Shown here: one piece after another, positions 56,227 to 64,000 of the stretch | Numbering within the stretch: position 1 is the stretch's first letter | Layout of the letters: each line of letters starts with the position of its first letter | Assembly: GCA_963676865.2 (NCBI GenBank) | Contig: CAXXSS010000001.1 | Coordinates: 992,001 to 1,056,000, forward strand | Source of the DNA: JAAYUD01 sp963676865 | GTDB taxonomy: Bacteria; Bacteroidota; Bacteroidia; Bacteroidales; Bacteroidaceae | DNA: 64,000 nucleotides | Reading direction: 5' to 3' | Made by a program: the position numbers and the translations under genes | The notes under the pieces: model-generated | The model's database searches: none | What the model saw: the letters and a program-made list of their open reading frames with translations, nothing else | Told to the model about the DNA's origin: nothing

Positions 56227-57180
56227 TTGTCACAAAAGGCGGGTAAAGGTATGAGTTATACCATATCCGCCCTTTGCGGACTGCTTGACATTTCCCGACA
56301 AGGGTACTACAAGCACAAAGAAACAAATGCCGAACAAGATGTACTTATAAGCAGCATCACGTATTACTGTCAATTTCTGCGTCAGGAGCTTCCCCGAAGC
56401 GGTTGCCGCGAGCTTTACAGTCTGTGTAAGTCTCGGTTCGGAGAAAAGTTCACGATAGGACGCGACCAATTTATCGATGTCCTTCGGGCCAACGGGATGA
56501 TGCTGCGCCGCAGACGTTACAGACCTCGTACGACCAACTCCGATCATCCATATCGGATCTATCCGGATTTGCTTAACACATCTCCTAAATACGTGGCCTG
56601 TGGTGTTTGCCGCATGATGGTGGGTGACATCACTTATATATCCACGAAAGAAGGATTTGCCTATCTTTCGCTGCTGACGGATGTCTTCAGCCGCATCATT
56701 GTGGGATATGCCCTCTTTCGGACTCTTGAAGCGGAAGGACCGGCAAAAGCGTTGATGATGGCGTGCAGATTTTATAAAGGTCAGGGATTCAACCTTTCAG
56801 GTCTTATCCACCATTCCGACCGAGGTGTGCAGTATGCATCAAAAGGTTATGTGTCACAGCTCAAAGAAAGAGGAATCGCTATCAGTATGACGCAAACGGG
56901 CGACCCCTTGCACAATGCACTGGCCGAGAGGATGAACAATACCGTTAAGAACGGATGGCTCTTCGATTATGAGAATAAAACATTTGATGAAGCCTTGGAA
57001 GGTGTCGCCAGATCCATATATCTCTACAATTGGGCACGACCGCACCAAGCTCTGGCAATGAAAACACCGATGCAAATGCTCCCGGGAGAACATCCAAACC
57101 CACTTTGTTCAGCTGATGCTTTAAAGCATCAGCTGAACAAAACAAACTATAAAGAACAAACAATACTTGTTTGTCAATAA
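56227..57180 (+). CDS. IS3-family OrfB transposase (DDE)
   Basis: About 317 residues from TTG 56227 (ATG at 56251). The frame is open back to the slippery site at 56203, one base behind orfA. HTH_21-like N-terminus (ISRQGYYKHKETNAEQDVLI), integrase core with D in MVGDITYISTKEGFAY, D in HHSDRGVQYAS and E in ALAERMNNTVK; the second D and E are separated by exactly 35 residues. Probably active: no lesion is visible. Confidence 0.93.
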   Translation: MSQKAGKGMSYTISALCGLLDISRQGYYKHKETNAEQDVLISSITYYCQFLRQELPRSGCRELYSLCKSRFGEKFTIGRDQFIDVLRANGMMLRRRRYRPRTTNSDHPYRIYPDLLNTSPKYVACGVCRMMVGDITYISTKEGFAYLSLLTDVFSRIIVGYALFRTLEAEGPAKALMMACRFYKGQGFNLSGLIHHSDRGVQYASKGYVSQLKERGIAISMTQTGDPLHNALAERMNNTVKNGWLFDYENKTFDEALEGVARSIYLYNWARPHQALAMKTPMQMLPGEHPNPLCSADALKHQLNKTNYKEQTILVCQ

Positions 57181-57483
57181 AAATAGGATTAACTTTGCAG
57201 AGTTGACAACTACTTTAGGTATACATGATTGTAATTGTCAACTCCCTTAGGTTTACTAGTGTTTAACTGTCAACCAAATTCAGTACACCACATCGTACGC
57301 AAATCGTTGATATACAGCGAGAAATTCATAAGGACGAAAATAAATGTTTGTATGGAGAAACTTTTATTTTCGTCCTTATGAATTTTTGTGTTCGTCCTTA
57401 TCATTTTTTGAAAACCTAAGTTCGATTCCGTCATCAATAAGTGCCACTTCGGTGTGGTTAAAATAGTATCAGTATCTTGTCTC

Positions 57484-57645
57484 ATGATCAAAAAAGCTCA
57501 TATGAAAGATAGTAATTTATTGATTATCAACGAGAAGATGCACTTTGCAAGGTCCCATTTTGCCACCGCATCACAATATCTATCTGATATACAGCTGATA
57601 ACGGTGACGGGAACAGATACTAAAACTATTATAGAAAAACATTGA
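57484..57645 (+). CDS. Possible 53-residue small protein
   Basis: ATG 57484 opens MIKKAHMKDSNLLIINEKMH and ends ...TGTDTKTIIEKH just before a terminator. There is no recognised domain, signal peptide or clear ribosome-binding site. It could be a fragment of an older gene. Confidence 0.25.
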   Translation: MIKKAHMKDSNLLIINEKMHFARSHFATASQYLSDIQLITVTGTDTKTIIEKH

Positions 57646-57672
57646 AAGGATTCATACCGGCACGAATCCTTT
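57645..57672 (+). terminator. Rho-independent terminator
   Basis: Stem aaaggattc (57645-57653) and gaatccttt (57664-57672), ten-nt loop, followed by T residues. It starts at the stop of the possible small gene. Confidence 0.6.
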
Positions 57673-57711
57673 TTAAGCAATCAAAAAGATACGATTATTT
57701 CAAACAAATCA

Positions 57712-57824
57712 GTGTCGTCCTTATCTTTCTAAAACCACATATGGACCTAAATTTGTTGACGTCCATATGTTTTCTGAAAAACTTAAGGACGACACCGAAA
57801 AAACTAACATACGACAATTTTGCA
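57712..57824 (+). repeat. 64-nt repeat, copy 2, within a nested hairpin
   Basis: 57761-57824 matches 44876-44939 at 61 of 64 positions. Here it is part of a larger nested inverted repeat: gtgtcgtcctta (57712-57723) pairs with taaggacgacac (57784-57795), and catatggac pairs with gtccatatg inside it. Confidence 0.78.
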
Positions 57825-57830
57825 AAAAAT

Positions 57831-57950
57831 CAACCGTATGTCACCGCCGTAACTAACGGATGTTGTAGAAGAAACTAACGCTAGTTGTCAGAATAACTTC
57901 CGTTAGTTATCGCAGTAACATACGTTAGTTATTGCTGCGACATACGTCTG
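57831..57950. repeat. Palindromic 120-nt repeat, copy 2
   Basis: Begins caaccgtatgtc and ends gctgcgacatacg like the unit at 30651-30770, with the same inner core of gtaactaacg and ctaacgctagtt. The left arm has diverged (tcaccgcc instead of tcgcagc). It ends about 50 nt before the promoter of the next sigma gene. Confidence 0.72.
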
Positions 57951-58002
57951 TTTTTAACATTCGGATTTCGGAAAAATAAAGAGCTCCCTAAAACTTTTTT
58001 TC

Positions 58003-58010
58003 TATCTTTG
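58003..58010 (+). promoter_or_regulatory. -7 box of the sigma/membrane gene pair
   Basis: TATCTTTG matches TAnnTTTG and lies 31 nt before the ATG at 58042. No clear TTG at -33 is seen. Confidence 0.6.
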
Positions 58011-58041
58011 CGTCTAACTAATATAAAGCACATACTGAATA

Positions 58042-58530
58042 ATGGAAAAAGATCCGGCACTAGAACAGGAATTCATTTCAACTATCCAGCAGAATAAGCA
58101 GATCATTTATAAGGTCTGTTATATGTATGCTTCCAACAGTGACGAATTGAATGATTTGTATCAAGAAGTTGTCATAAATCTATGGCGGGGATTCTGTACT
58201 TTCAGAGGTGACAGCTCTATATCAAGCTGGATTTACCGCATAGGATTGAATACTTGTATTTCGTACTACCGAAAATCATCCTCACGCCCTAAGACCGTAG
58301 CCTTAGTTGACAACCTTGACGTTTATGAAGACACTTCTAAAACTGCACAGTTAAAAGAGCTATACCGACTAATCAACATGCTTAACAAACTGGAACGAGC
58401 ATTAATATTGCTCTGGCTAGACGATAAAACCTACGATGAAATAGCAGAAATTATGGGCCTGAATCGAAACACAATAGCTTCGAAGTTGAAGCGTATCAAA
58501 ACAAAAATTGTAGAGATGGCAAACCAATAA
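58042..58530 (+). CDS. ECF-type sigma factor
   Basis: 162 residues. Region 2: IIYKVCYMYASNSDELNDLY, QEVVINLWRGFCTFRGDSS; region 4: LDDKTYDEIAEIMGLNRNTI. It is followed 14 nt later by a membrane protein gene with a strong ribosome-binding site (ggagg), not by FecR or SusC. The membrane protein may act as its anti-sigma factor. The upstream region holds a repeat and a promoter box. Confidence 0.93.
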   Translation: MEKDPALEQEFISTIQQNKQIIYKVCYMYASNSDELNDLYQEVVINLWRGFCTFRGDSSISSWIYRIGLNTCISYYRKSSSRPKTVALVDNLDVYEDTSKTAQLKELYRLINMLNKLERALILLWLDDKTYDEIAEIMGLNRNTIASKLKRIKTKIVEMANQ

Positions 58531-58544
58531 ATTGGAGGATAAAA

Positions 58545-59138
58545 ATGGAACTCGAAAATATAAAAAGAAGTTGGGAAGAACTCAATAAGAAATTAGATAA
58601 AACAGAGATCGTCAATCAACGACTGATAAAAGAAATGATTGTGCAACGTTCTCAGACAGCTCAAGAAAAACTATTCAAAATGTTTCTGTTGATGACCGCA
58701 ATCATTCCTATATTAATGATTACCTTCCCTTTTATGTATGAAGAAATCAAAATAGGTCAGCGTTTCATGATGAATATTGCCACAGAGATACTATTTTGTT
58801 ATGCTCTTTTCACCCAAATAAAACTATTACATTATATCCACCAGATGGATATACGTCAGCGCGACGTTACCGAAATTGCATATTGCGCACTCATGTTCCG
58901 CAAATGGTTTAAAGTCAGAATCATGACAGGCATGCCATTAGCTTTATTGTTCATCGCGTTCTATATGTTTGAACTCCACACTACAACAGATATTTTAAAA
59001 GAGAAATCATTTTGGATAACTCTTGCCATACTTATGCCTATTGTATTTTACACTTGTATTTTAAAATTCAGGAGTACCTTCCGTTCTCTAAAAATCATAG
59101 AAAAATCAATAGCAGATATCAAAGAGTTCAAAAGCTAA
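58545..59138 (+). CDS. Membrane protein, possible partner of the sigma factor
   Basis: 197 residues. A soluble, charged N-terminus of about 45 residues (ENIKRSWEELNKKLDKTEIV) is followed by four hydrophobic segments (MFLLMTAIIPILMITFPFMY, MMNIATEILFCYALF, MTGMPLALLFIAFYMFEL, ITLAILMPIVFYTCIL). No family name. By position and topology it could bind the sigma factor at the membrane. Confidence 0.8.
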   Translation: MELENIKRSWEELNKKLDKTEIVNQRLIKEMIVQRSQTAQEKLFKMFLLMTAIIPILMITFPFMYEEIKIGQRFMMNIATEILFCYALFTQIKLLHYIHQMDIRQRDVTEIAYCALMFRKWFKVRIMTGMPLALLFIAFYMFELHTTTDILKEKSFWITLAILMPIVFYTCILKFRSTFRSLKIIEKSIADIKEFKS

Positions 59139-59170
59139 ACTCACCACCATTCAGATAACCGATGAAATAA

Positions 59171-61519
59171 TTAGAACGGATAACCGATGGCGAAATGAAA
59201 GCCCAGTGATTTTCTAAAGCTGGGAATATTATAATAGCCGGATTTACCGGTATCCCACGGATCATGAAGCGCTACACCGACATCTAAACGAAAGACGAGA
59301 TAATCTATATCGTAACGAATGCCACCACCCGTACCTAGCGCTATCTGATTGAAAAGATTCTTACCGTTGATTTGAGAGTCGGGACGATTTTCATCTGCAC
59401 GCAACAACCATACATTACCGGCATCCAGGAACAATGCTCCAAACAGACTACCCATTATACGAAATCGAAATTCGGTATTGGCCACAAACTTAATATCACC
59501 GGTTTCTTCGATATAAGAGTATTTTGCCAAGTCACCATCTAAATGATAACCACCCGGGCCAATACTACGAACAGTAAAAGCACGAATACTATTGGCCCCA
59601 CCTACATAGAATTGCTCGCTATAGGGTGCTATCGTAGAGTTGCCATAACTATAGAGAACACCCGCATTGACACGCGACACAAGGCTTTGGTTCTTATCAA
59701 TAGCCCAAGTATACCGGTATTCGCCACTCAATTTCAGAAACTGAGCAAAAGGAGAGCCAAACAAATCTTTATTTTTCTCACTAAGCGGACGTCCAAATAC
59801 TCTGTATATCAGAGAGGTCACATTACCACTCGACATAAAGTCTATATTCCACCAAGTCCCATTTTTCCGATTCTTTCTATTCGTATTGTTATAGGTCAAT
59901 GAATACTCAAAGGCAGGAATAAACTTATTCTTCAAACTGACATACAGCGCCGGAGTTCTGACAGAGATAGAATCGAACGCCGGAGTAGTGTGTTGCAGCA
60001 CATTAAATGATAGTTTCAAAGGAGTAATACTATGATGATAGAATCGAGAAGGTTGAAAGTCGTAAGTAACATTGCCGCCAAACGATAATAGCTGATAGTA
60101 TTTTGCACGATTCAACTGATCGTAATTAACATTAAAGGTAGTGCTGGCATCAAAATCATATTCACGCCTACCCAATTTAGGAAACACCACACGAGGAAAG
60201 GTCAAGCCCGAATTAATACCAAATTCCCAACTATTAAGCATCGAGCTCCCCGATTGATTACTTGTCTGCCATTCGTATGAGCCTGTCAATTTGGTTGTCC
60301 ACGTCTCCCCACCCTTAAAAATATTATAGTTGGTGTACATCAGTGACGCGCCAGGTCCCGTCTGGTCGTTGCTTTTAGTAGTAACATTTGCACGCAATTC
60401 TATTTCAATAGGTTTATTGAGCACAGCTTTCCACAACACATCAAGCGTATCATTAAGCTGAGCGGTATCTCTGGGCATATACTCGGCTGTGACTGATTTG
60501 AATATACCTATCTGACTAAATCGATCCAATATAACAGATTGCCTACGCTGATTATAAATCCGACTATTCTGTAGCTTTAATAATTGTGGATTCTTAGTAA
60601 ACAATTGATAATTAATACGACGATACAACATCTTCGGTTTTAGCTGAAGCTTATTGTAATAGTATATATTCAAATTTCGATACGATATATATTGGTCGGG
60701 AGTTTCACCATTCTTGCCCATAATGTAGACAGATTGGTCTCCCAAATAGTATGGACGAAACGCATATTCCGGAGCACCTGTTGTAGGTATCAATTTCAGA
60801 CTTATTTTACCAGAATGACGAACAGTATCTGCTTGATAGCTCAAATAGTTTGTACTAAAATAATAATAGCCCCTATTTCGCAAAAGTGTATTGATACGGC
60901 TACGTTCTTGATCAAGAGCAGGTATATTGAACTGATCGTCGGGGGATACAAGAGATAAACGGCGTGCATTATTCATCAATCCAAGCATTCCTTTGTTGAA
61001 ATGTTCGTAATAAACAGTGTCTACAATGGCCGGATTGCCCATTTTTACGGTATACTGCACCTTTACTTTCTTGTCATTGGATTTATTGTAAAACAAATCG
61101 GCTTTTACCGAACCACGAAAATAGCCATAATCATGCAATATATTAGTAGCAATCTTAGTACGAACAGGCGGATTGACAGAAGTGAGCAATACAGGAGTAG
61201 CCGCCAAATGTTCGAATAGCCAATGCCCAAATCCTCCTCTATTCTCATATTTATAAAGCACATTGTACATCCACAAACCTGTAGGGATAGGAAAGCGCAT
61301 CGTTGAGCTCCCTAAGAAAGAGTTATTTGGAGCCTTTGCAAGTACCGCGCCCACCTCTTCCATGCACGTTGAGCCGATCTTTGTATCGGAAGGCTCTTGA
61401 ACGATCATCTTCTTCTGGCCGATATAAAGCACATCCCCCTTAGGTAAATGACCGGTTGTAGAGCATGACGCCAATGATATAAAAGCGATCAAATATAATA
61501 TTATCGATTTCCTTTTCAT
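59171..61519 (-). CDS. tamL: TamL, lipoprotein BamA/TamA-family outer-membrane protein
   Basis: 782 residues with a lipoprotein signal ending SLASC (ISLASCSTTGHLPKGDVLY). POTRA-like domains are suggested up to about residue 340. The C-terminal half is a BamA/TamA barrel containing GGANSIRAFTVRSIGPGGYH, a family signature, and ending SLGFHFAIGYPF. Bacteroidota use this lipidated form with TamB to insert or transport material at the outer membrane. Its ATG immediately follows the tamB stop. Confidence 0.92.
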   Translation of the reverse strand: MKRKSIILYLIAFISLASCSTTGHLPKGDVLYIGQKKMIVQEPSDTKIGSTCMEEVGAVLAKAPNNSFLGSSTMRFPIPTGLWMYNVLYKYENRGGFGHWLFEHLAATPVLLTSVNPPVRTKIATNILHDYGYFRGSVKADLFYNKSNDKKVKVQYTVKMGNPAIVDTVYYEHFNKGMLGLMNNARRLSLVSPDDQFNIPALDQERSRINTLLRNRGYYYFSTNYLSYQADTVRHSGKISLKLIPTTGAPEYAFRPYYLGDQSVYIMGKNGETPDQYISYRNLNIYYYNKLQLKPKMLYRRINYQLFTKNPQLLKLQNSRIYNQRRQSVILDRFSQIGIFKSVTAEYMPRDTAQLNDTLDVLWKAVLNKPIEIELRANVTTKSNDQTGPGASLMYTNYNIFKGGETWTTKLTGSYEWQTSNQSGSSMLNSWEFGINSGLTFPRVVFPKLGRREYDFDASTTFNVNYDQLNRAKYYQLLSFGGNVTYDFQPSRFYHHSITPLKLSFNVLQHTTPAFDSISVRTPALYVSLKNKFIPAFEYSLTYNNTNRKNRKNGTWWNIDFMSSGNVTSLIYRVFGRPLSEKNKDLFGSPFAQFLKLSGEYRYTWAIDKNQSLVSRVNAGVLYSYGNSTIAPYSEQFYVGGANSIRAFTVRSIGPGGYHLDGDLAKYSYIEETGDIKFVANTEFRFRIMGSLFGALFLDAGNVWLLRADENRPDSQINGKNLFNQIALGTGGGIRYDIDYLVFRLDVGVALHDPWDTGKSGYYNIPSFRKSLGFHFAIGYPF

Positions 61520-64000
61520 TTATTTTTCTTTTTTCTTACGAAAGATGAACAACTCTCCGAATTTATCTACTCGTTTATGGAATAATAAACCGACACCTGT
61601 TTCTGTGATCTCGCCATCGAGTATGCTCTCGTAATTCTTATTATGAAAGAGTTGTACATAACGGGAGCCGGTATCATCTAGCCGATATTCTAACGATATA
61701 TTATCAATAAACGATTCTATACCGCTCGAAGTGTTTTTGCCCGAAGAGATTTTCCCACCGACTACAACACGAATCCGGTTATTGAAAAGCCTTTGAGAAT
61801 AGCGGAAACTATAATCCGTGACCGTTCCACCGGTTTCAGCATCATCATGGTTTTCCAATCCCATCGAAAGGCTACCATTCTTAATATTGCCGACCAATTG
61901 ATTAATTTGACTCGAAAGCACACTATTGAGTGCAGCCGTACCCATATTGACCGTATTCGTTTTGCTACCCGATTCGAGATAAATACCCGTTGTAAGCAAT
62001 ATGATAGCTTGTTTATTTTGTTCTTCGGCACTCATTATGGAAAGTTGATTCTGAACATTCGCATTATCAGGAGCACTAAGCGTAAAGAGAAGCGTAGGCT
62101 TGTTCAATCTGTCCTTTATAGACAAGCCCACATTAAAGTTAACAGCTTGCGATGTTCCGTCATCCATTGTTACCGAAGCAGTAATCTGTTCAATAGCGTC
62201 AAAATTAATTCGTGGATTATAGGGATCTCCGTTCCAATCGATGTAACTACCCTGAGTGATATTAAAATTTTTCAGCGGCATAACCGGCATCGAATATTTG
62301 ATACTACTGCTTCCAGCCAAGTTATAGCGTCCGTTAAGTGTAAGATCGCCCTGAGGAGAATAACGAAAATATAAATCGCCGCCACCTTCCAAAGCTACTT
62401 GGCTCGACCGGTCAGCACTCAGATCTGCTTTCAGTTGCACCGAAGGATCGATATGCAAATCCATTCGCATATCAAAGCCACCCAGAGAGACGTTAGATCT
62501 CACCGAATCATTCTCATCCGTCGTATTAGAGAAATTGGTAAATGTCACCAAATCGCTCAAACGATCCTCTATACTCAATGGTGTATTATCAAGAACATAA
62601 GTGATATTCGTTTTTTTCTTCACATTCATATTCCCGCGCATCACCAAGTTATTAAGCGGTCCTTTCAAGGTAGAATTAAAATCAACGATCAATTTGCCAT
62701 AGAGTAGACAGCCATAAGATCTTGGAGCATTGATCAGAGCATAATTTTTAGCCTGCATATTCAAATTGGCCGTAGGACGATACAAGTTTTCAAAATTCAC
62801 ATTCCCATCAATCGTAAATGGATTGTTGTCTGTAGTGTAAATAGCATACTTATCAAACAATAGCTTATTATTAACGATTTGCAAAGGGCGACTGTCAAAT
62901 TTGTAATGTGTGCCAGCCTGATTGTAGGTCAGCATTACACTATCCATTTTAAGCATTCCATTTATAACAGGTTTTGTAGACAAACCTTCCAAATGCATAT
63001 TGCCATCAACATCACCTTCAAACGATACCATTTGATTTGGAACAAAGACATTCGCAACTTTTAAAGGGAAGTGGTCAAATCTGGCATTGACACTCAATGT
63101 ATCTTTCCCACCTCCTGTAGGATTTAAAGTACCATCTGCAAGCAATACTTTTTTACCTTCTTGAGAAATATAAGCATCCACATATTGCCTGCCTTTTTCG
63201 CCCGGAAGCCAAGTAGCCCCAAGCGTCATATCACCGATCATCTTTTGGTCATAGCACAATTTTTCGATGTTGCCTTCTATCGAAAGAGACATTTTCTTTT
63301 TATCTGTTTGCACGTAATTGGCGTCGAATGACAAAGTTCCGCTAAGCGGTGGAGAATAAGGGAGCAATCTGGCAAGTTCATCCAACTTTACTTGACTGAT
63401 TGCAACATCTAAATTTTGCAACGATGTGCTGTCATTATCTGCAGAATGAACACGAAAACTCATATTCTCATTATCAACCAAATCGACATTGGCAAAAACA
63501 GCTCCATTGGGCAATAAAGATATTTGGTTATTGTTGTTTTCAAAATGAAACTGTCGAAATGCAATGATCGGGCTCTCGGGAATAATATTCAGCAGCATTC
63601 CTCCTTTTTTCTCATCAGGTGTGAAACGAACCCCTAGACGAAGTCCCGTATTATTAGACTTATCAAAATACTCGGCGAGCAAATTACCATCAACCGAATT
63701 GATTTCGCCATTCAGCGCAATACGAAAAGCTCCCATCGGATTGGATTTATTATTAATAGCTCTTCCATGTATTTCTATATGAGATGTATCCTGAACGGCA
63801 ATCAACGAGATGGTGTCTATTAAAGTAGAGTCCTTTCTCAGTCCCCATATTTTAGCATTACAATTCAATCCTTGCAGTGGACTCGTACTAATCTCGATAT
63901 TCATATTATTAAACCGAATACCTTGTAAAGCCAGATAATCGGCAAATGGATTATTGATGCCAGTCTGACAATACAGAGCTACATTTGGCAAAACACGCCT
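61520..64000 (-). CDS. tamB: TamB/DUF490 translocation-assembly protein (5' end off window)
   Basis: At least 826 residues, open to the right edge (RRVLPNVALYC at the boundary). Beta-helical AsmA/TamB repeats run through it (LQIVNNKLLFDKYAIYTTDN, GNVNFENLYRPTANLNMQAK). The C-terminal DUF490 domain includes GGGDLYFRYSPQGDLTLNGR and YRLDDTGSRYVQLFHNKNYE. It forms an operon with tamL, the partner of the Tam complex. Confidence 0.93.
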   Translation of the reverse strand, partial: RRVLPNVALYCQTGINNPFADYLALQGIRFNNMNIEISTSPLQGLNCNAKIWGLRKDSTLIDTISLIAVQDTSHIEIHGRAINNKSNPMGAFRIALNGEINSVDGNLLAEYFDKSNNTGLRLGVRFTPDEKKGGMLLNIIPESPIIAFRQFHFENNNNQISLLPNGAVFANVDLVDNENMSFRVHSADNDSTSLQNLDVAISQVKLDELARLLPYSPPLSGTLSFDANYVQTDKKKMSLSIEGNIEKLCYDQKMIGDMTLGATWLPGEKGRQYVDAYISQEGKKVLLADGTLNPTGGGKDTLSVNARFDHFPLKVANVFVPNQMVSFEGDVDGNMHLEGLSTKPVINGMLKMDSVMLTYNQAGTHYKFDSRPLQIVNNKLLFDKYAIYTTDNNPFTIDGNVNFENLYRPTANLNMQAKNYALINAPRSYGCLLYGKLIVDFNSTLKGPLNNLVMRGNMNVKKKTNITYVLDNTPLSIEDRLSDLVTFTNFSNTTDENDSVRSNVSLGGFDMRMDLHIDPSVQLKADLSADRSSQVALEGGGDLYFRYSPQGDLTLNGRYNLAGSSSIKYSMPVMPLKNFNITQGSYIDWNGDPYNPRINFDAIEQITASVTMDDGTSQAVNFNVGLSIKDRLNKPTLLFTLSAPDNANVQNQLSIMSAEEQNKQAIILLTTGIYLESGSKTNTVNMGTAALNSVLSSQINQLVGNIKNGSLSMGLENHDDAETGGTVTDYSFRYSQRLFNNRIRVVVGGKISSGKNTSSGIESFIDNISLEYRLDDTGSRYVQLFHNKNYESILDGEITETGVGLLFHKRVDKFGELFIFRKKKEK

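Larger units (their letters stand above)
55812..57291 (+). mobile_element. IS3-family insertion sequence (IS150-like)
   Basis: About 1.48 kb with two overlapping-type genes. Imperfect 19-nt inverted repeats tgtactgaataagttgaca (55816-55834) and its counterpart (57269-57287) differ at two or three central bases. The flanks carry atcgt on both sides (55807-55811 and 57292-57296), a likely 5-bp target duplication. That sets the ends four bases beyond the clear repeats. It inserted into the MITE-like unit. Confidence 0.85.
55680..57476. repeat. MITE-like repeat, copy 2, split by an IS
   Basis: The left part 55680-55811 matches 17746 onwards (gtgaatatt..., ctgatactttcttatcca, gcactattttcgttact, tcaaatgtaaatcgaatcag). 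The right part 57292-57476 continues with aaatcgttgata, the hairpin cataaggacga (57327-57380) and cacttcggtgtggttaaaat. Without the insert the unit is about 310 nt. The right end keeps agtatcagtatc but has lost the outer part of the inverted repeat. Confidence 0.75.

Noticed and set aside
61793..62374. Plus-strand frame of 193 codons
   Set aside because: Antisense to tamB; composition follows the real gene.

Overview
The window is a low-GC Bacteroidota chromosome segment, most likely a gut Bacteroides or Phocaeicola. Evidence: SusC/SusD pairs with ECF sigma/FecR regulators, a fused LpxC-FabZ, a TamL-type lipoprotein next to TamB, and TAnnTTTG promoter boxes in front of tRNA and housekeeping genes. 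No 16S or species marker is present, so genus is an inference.

Layout. 1-16282 (all minus) is one complete polysaccharide utilisation locus: ECF sigma, FecR anti-sigma, SusC with an STN domain, SusD, two further surface lipoproteins, a GHL10-like lipoprotein, a retaining GH97, an inverting GH97 and a GH89 alpha-N-acetylglucosaminidase that runs off the left edge. All recognisable enzymes cut alpha-linked caps (GlcNAc, Gal, Glc), which fits host mucin-type glycans. 16655-17617 is a membrane zinc-ribbon protein. 17618-18536 is a repeat cluster. 18537-24841 is a more GC-rich SusC/SusD/TlpA set without its own regulators, divergent from a GH92 mannosidase. 27774-28679 is a broken lipoprotein gene. 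29021-30340 is a membrane-domain/cytidylate-kinase fusion. 30341-32433 holds palindromic repeats and a decayed VapE-like primase. It abuts a sigma/anti-sigma pair (32442-34094) that has lost any SusCD target. 34268-38702 has a small membrane protein, a GH130, an SGNH hydrolase and a CocE-type hydrolase.

39056-55543 is mostly housekeeping: sbcDC, TM2/DUF2752, kup, miaA, lpxA, lpxC-fabZ, lpxD, a frameshifted HD-domain gene, pyrF, prfA, tRNA-Pro and tRNA-Phe. Beyond tRNA-Phe lies a second repeat cluster: an IS3-family element sits inside a MITE-like repeat, followed by hairpin repeats. Then come an ECF sigma with a membrane partner, and tamL-tamB running off the right edge.

The main non-genic signal is a set of modular intergenic repeats shared between 17.7-18.4 kb, 30.65 kb, 44.5-44.9 kb and 55.7-57.95 kb: a MITE-like unit, a 225-nt ungapped pair, a 64-nt near-identical pair and a palindromic 120-nt unit. 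Three genes carry visible disabling lesions, at 28.3 kb, 32.4 kb and 52.9 kb.
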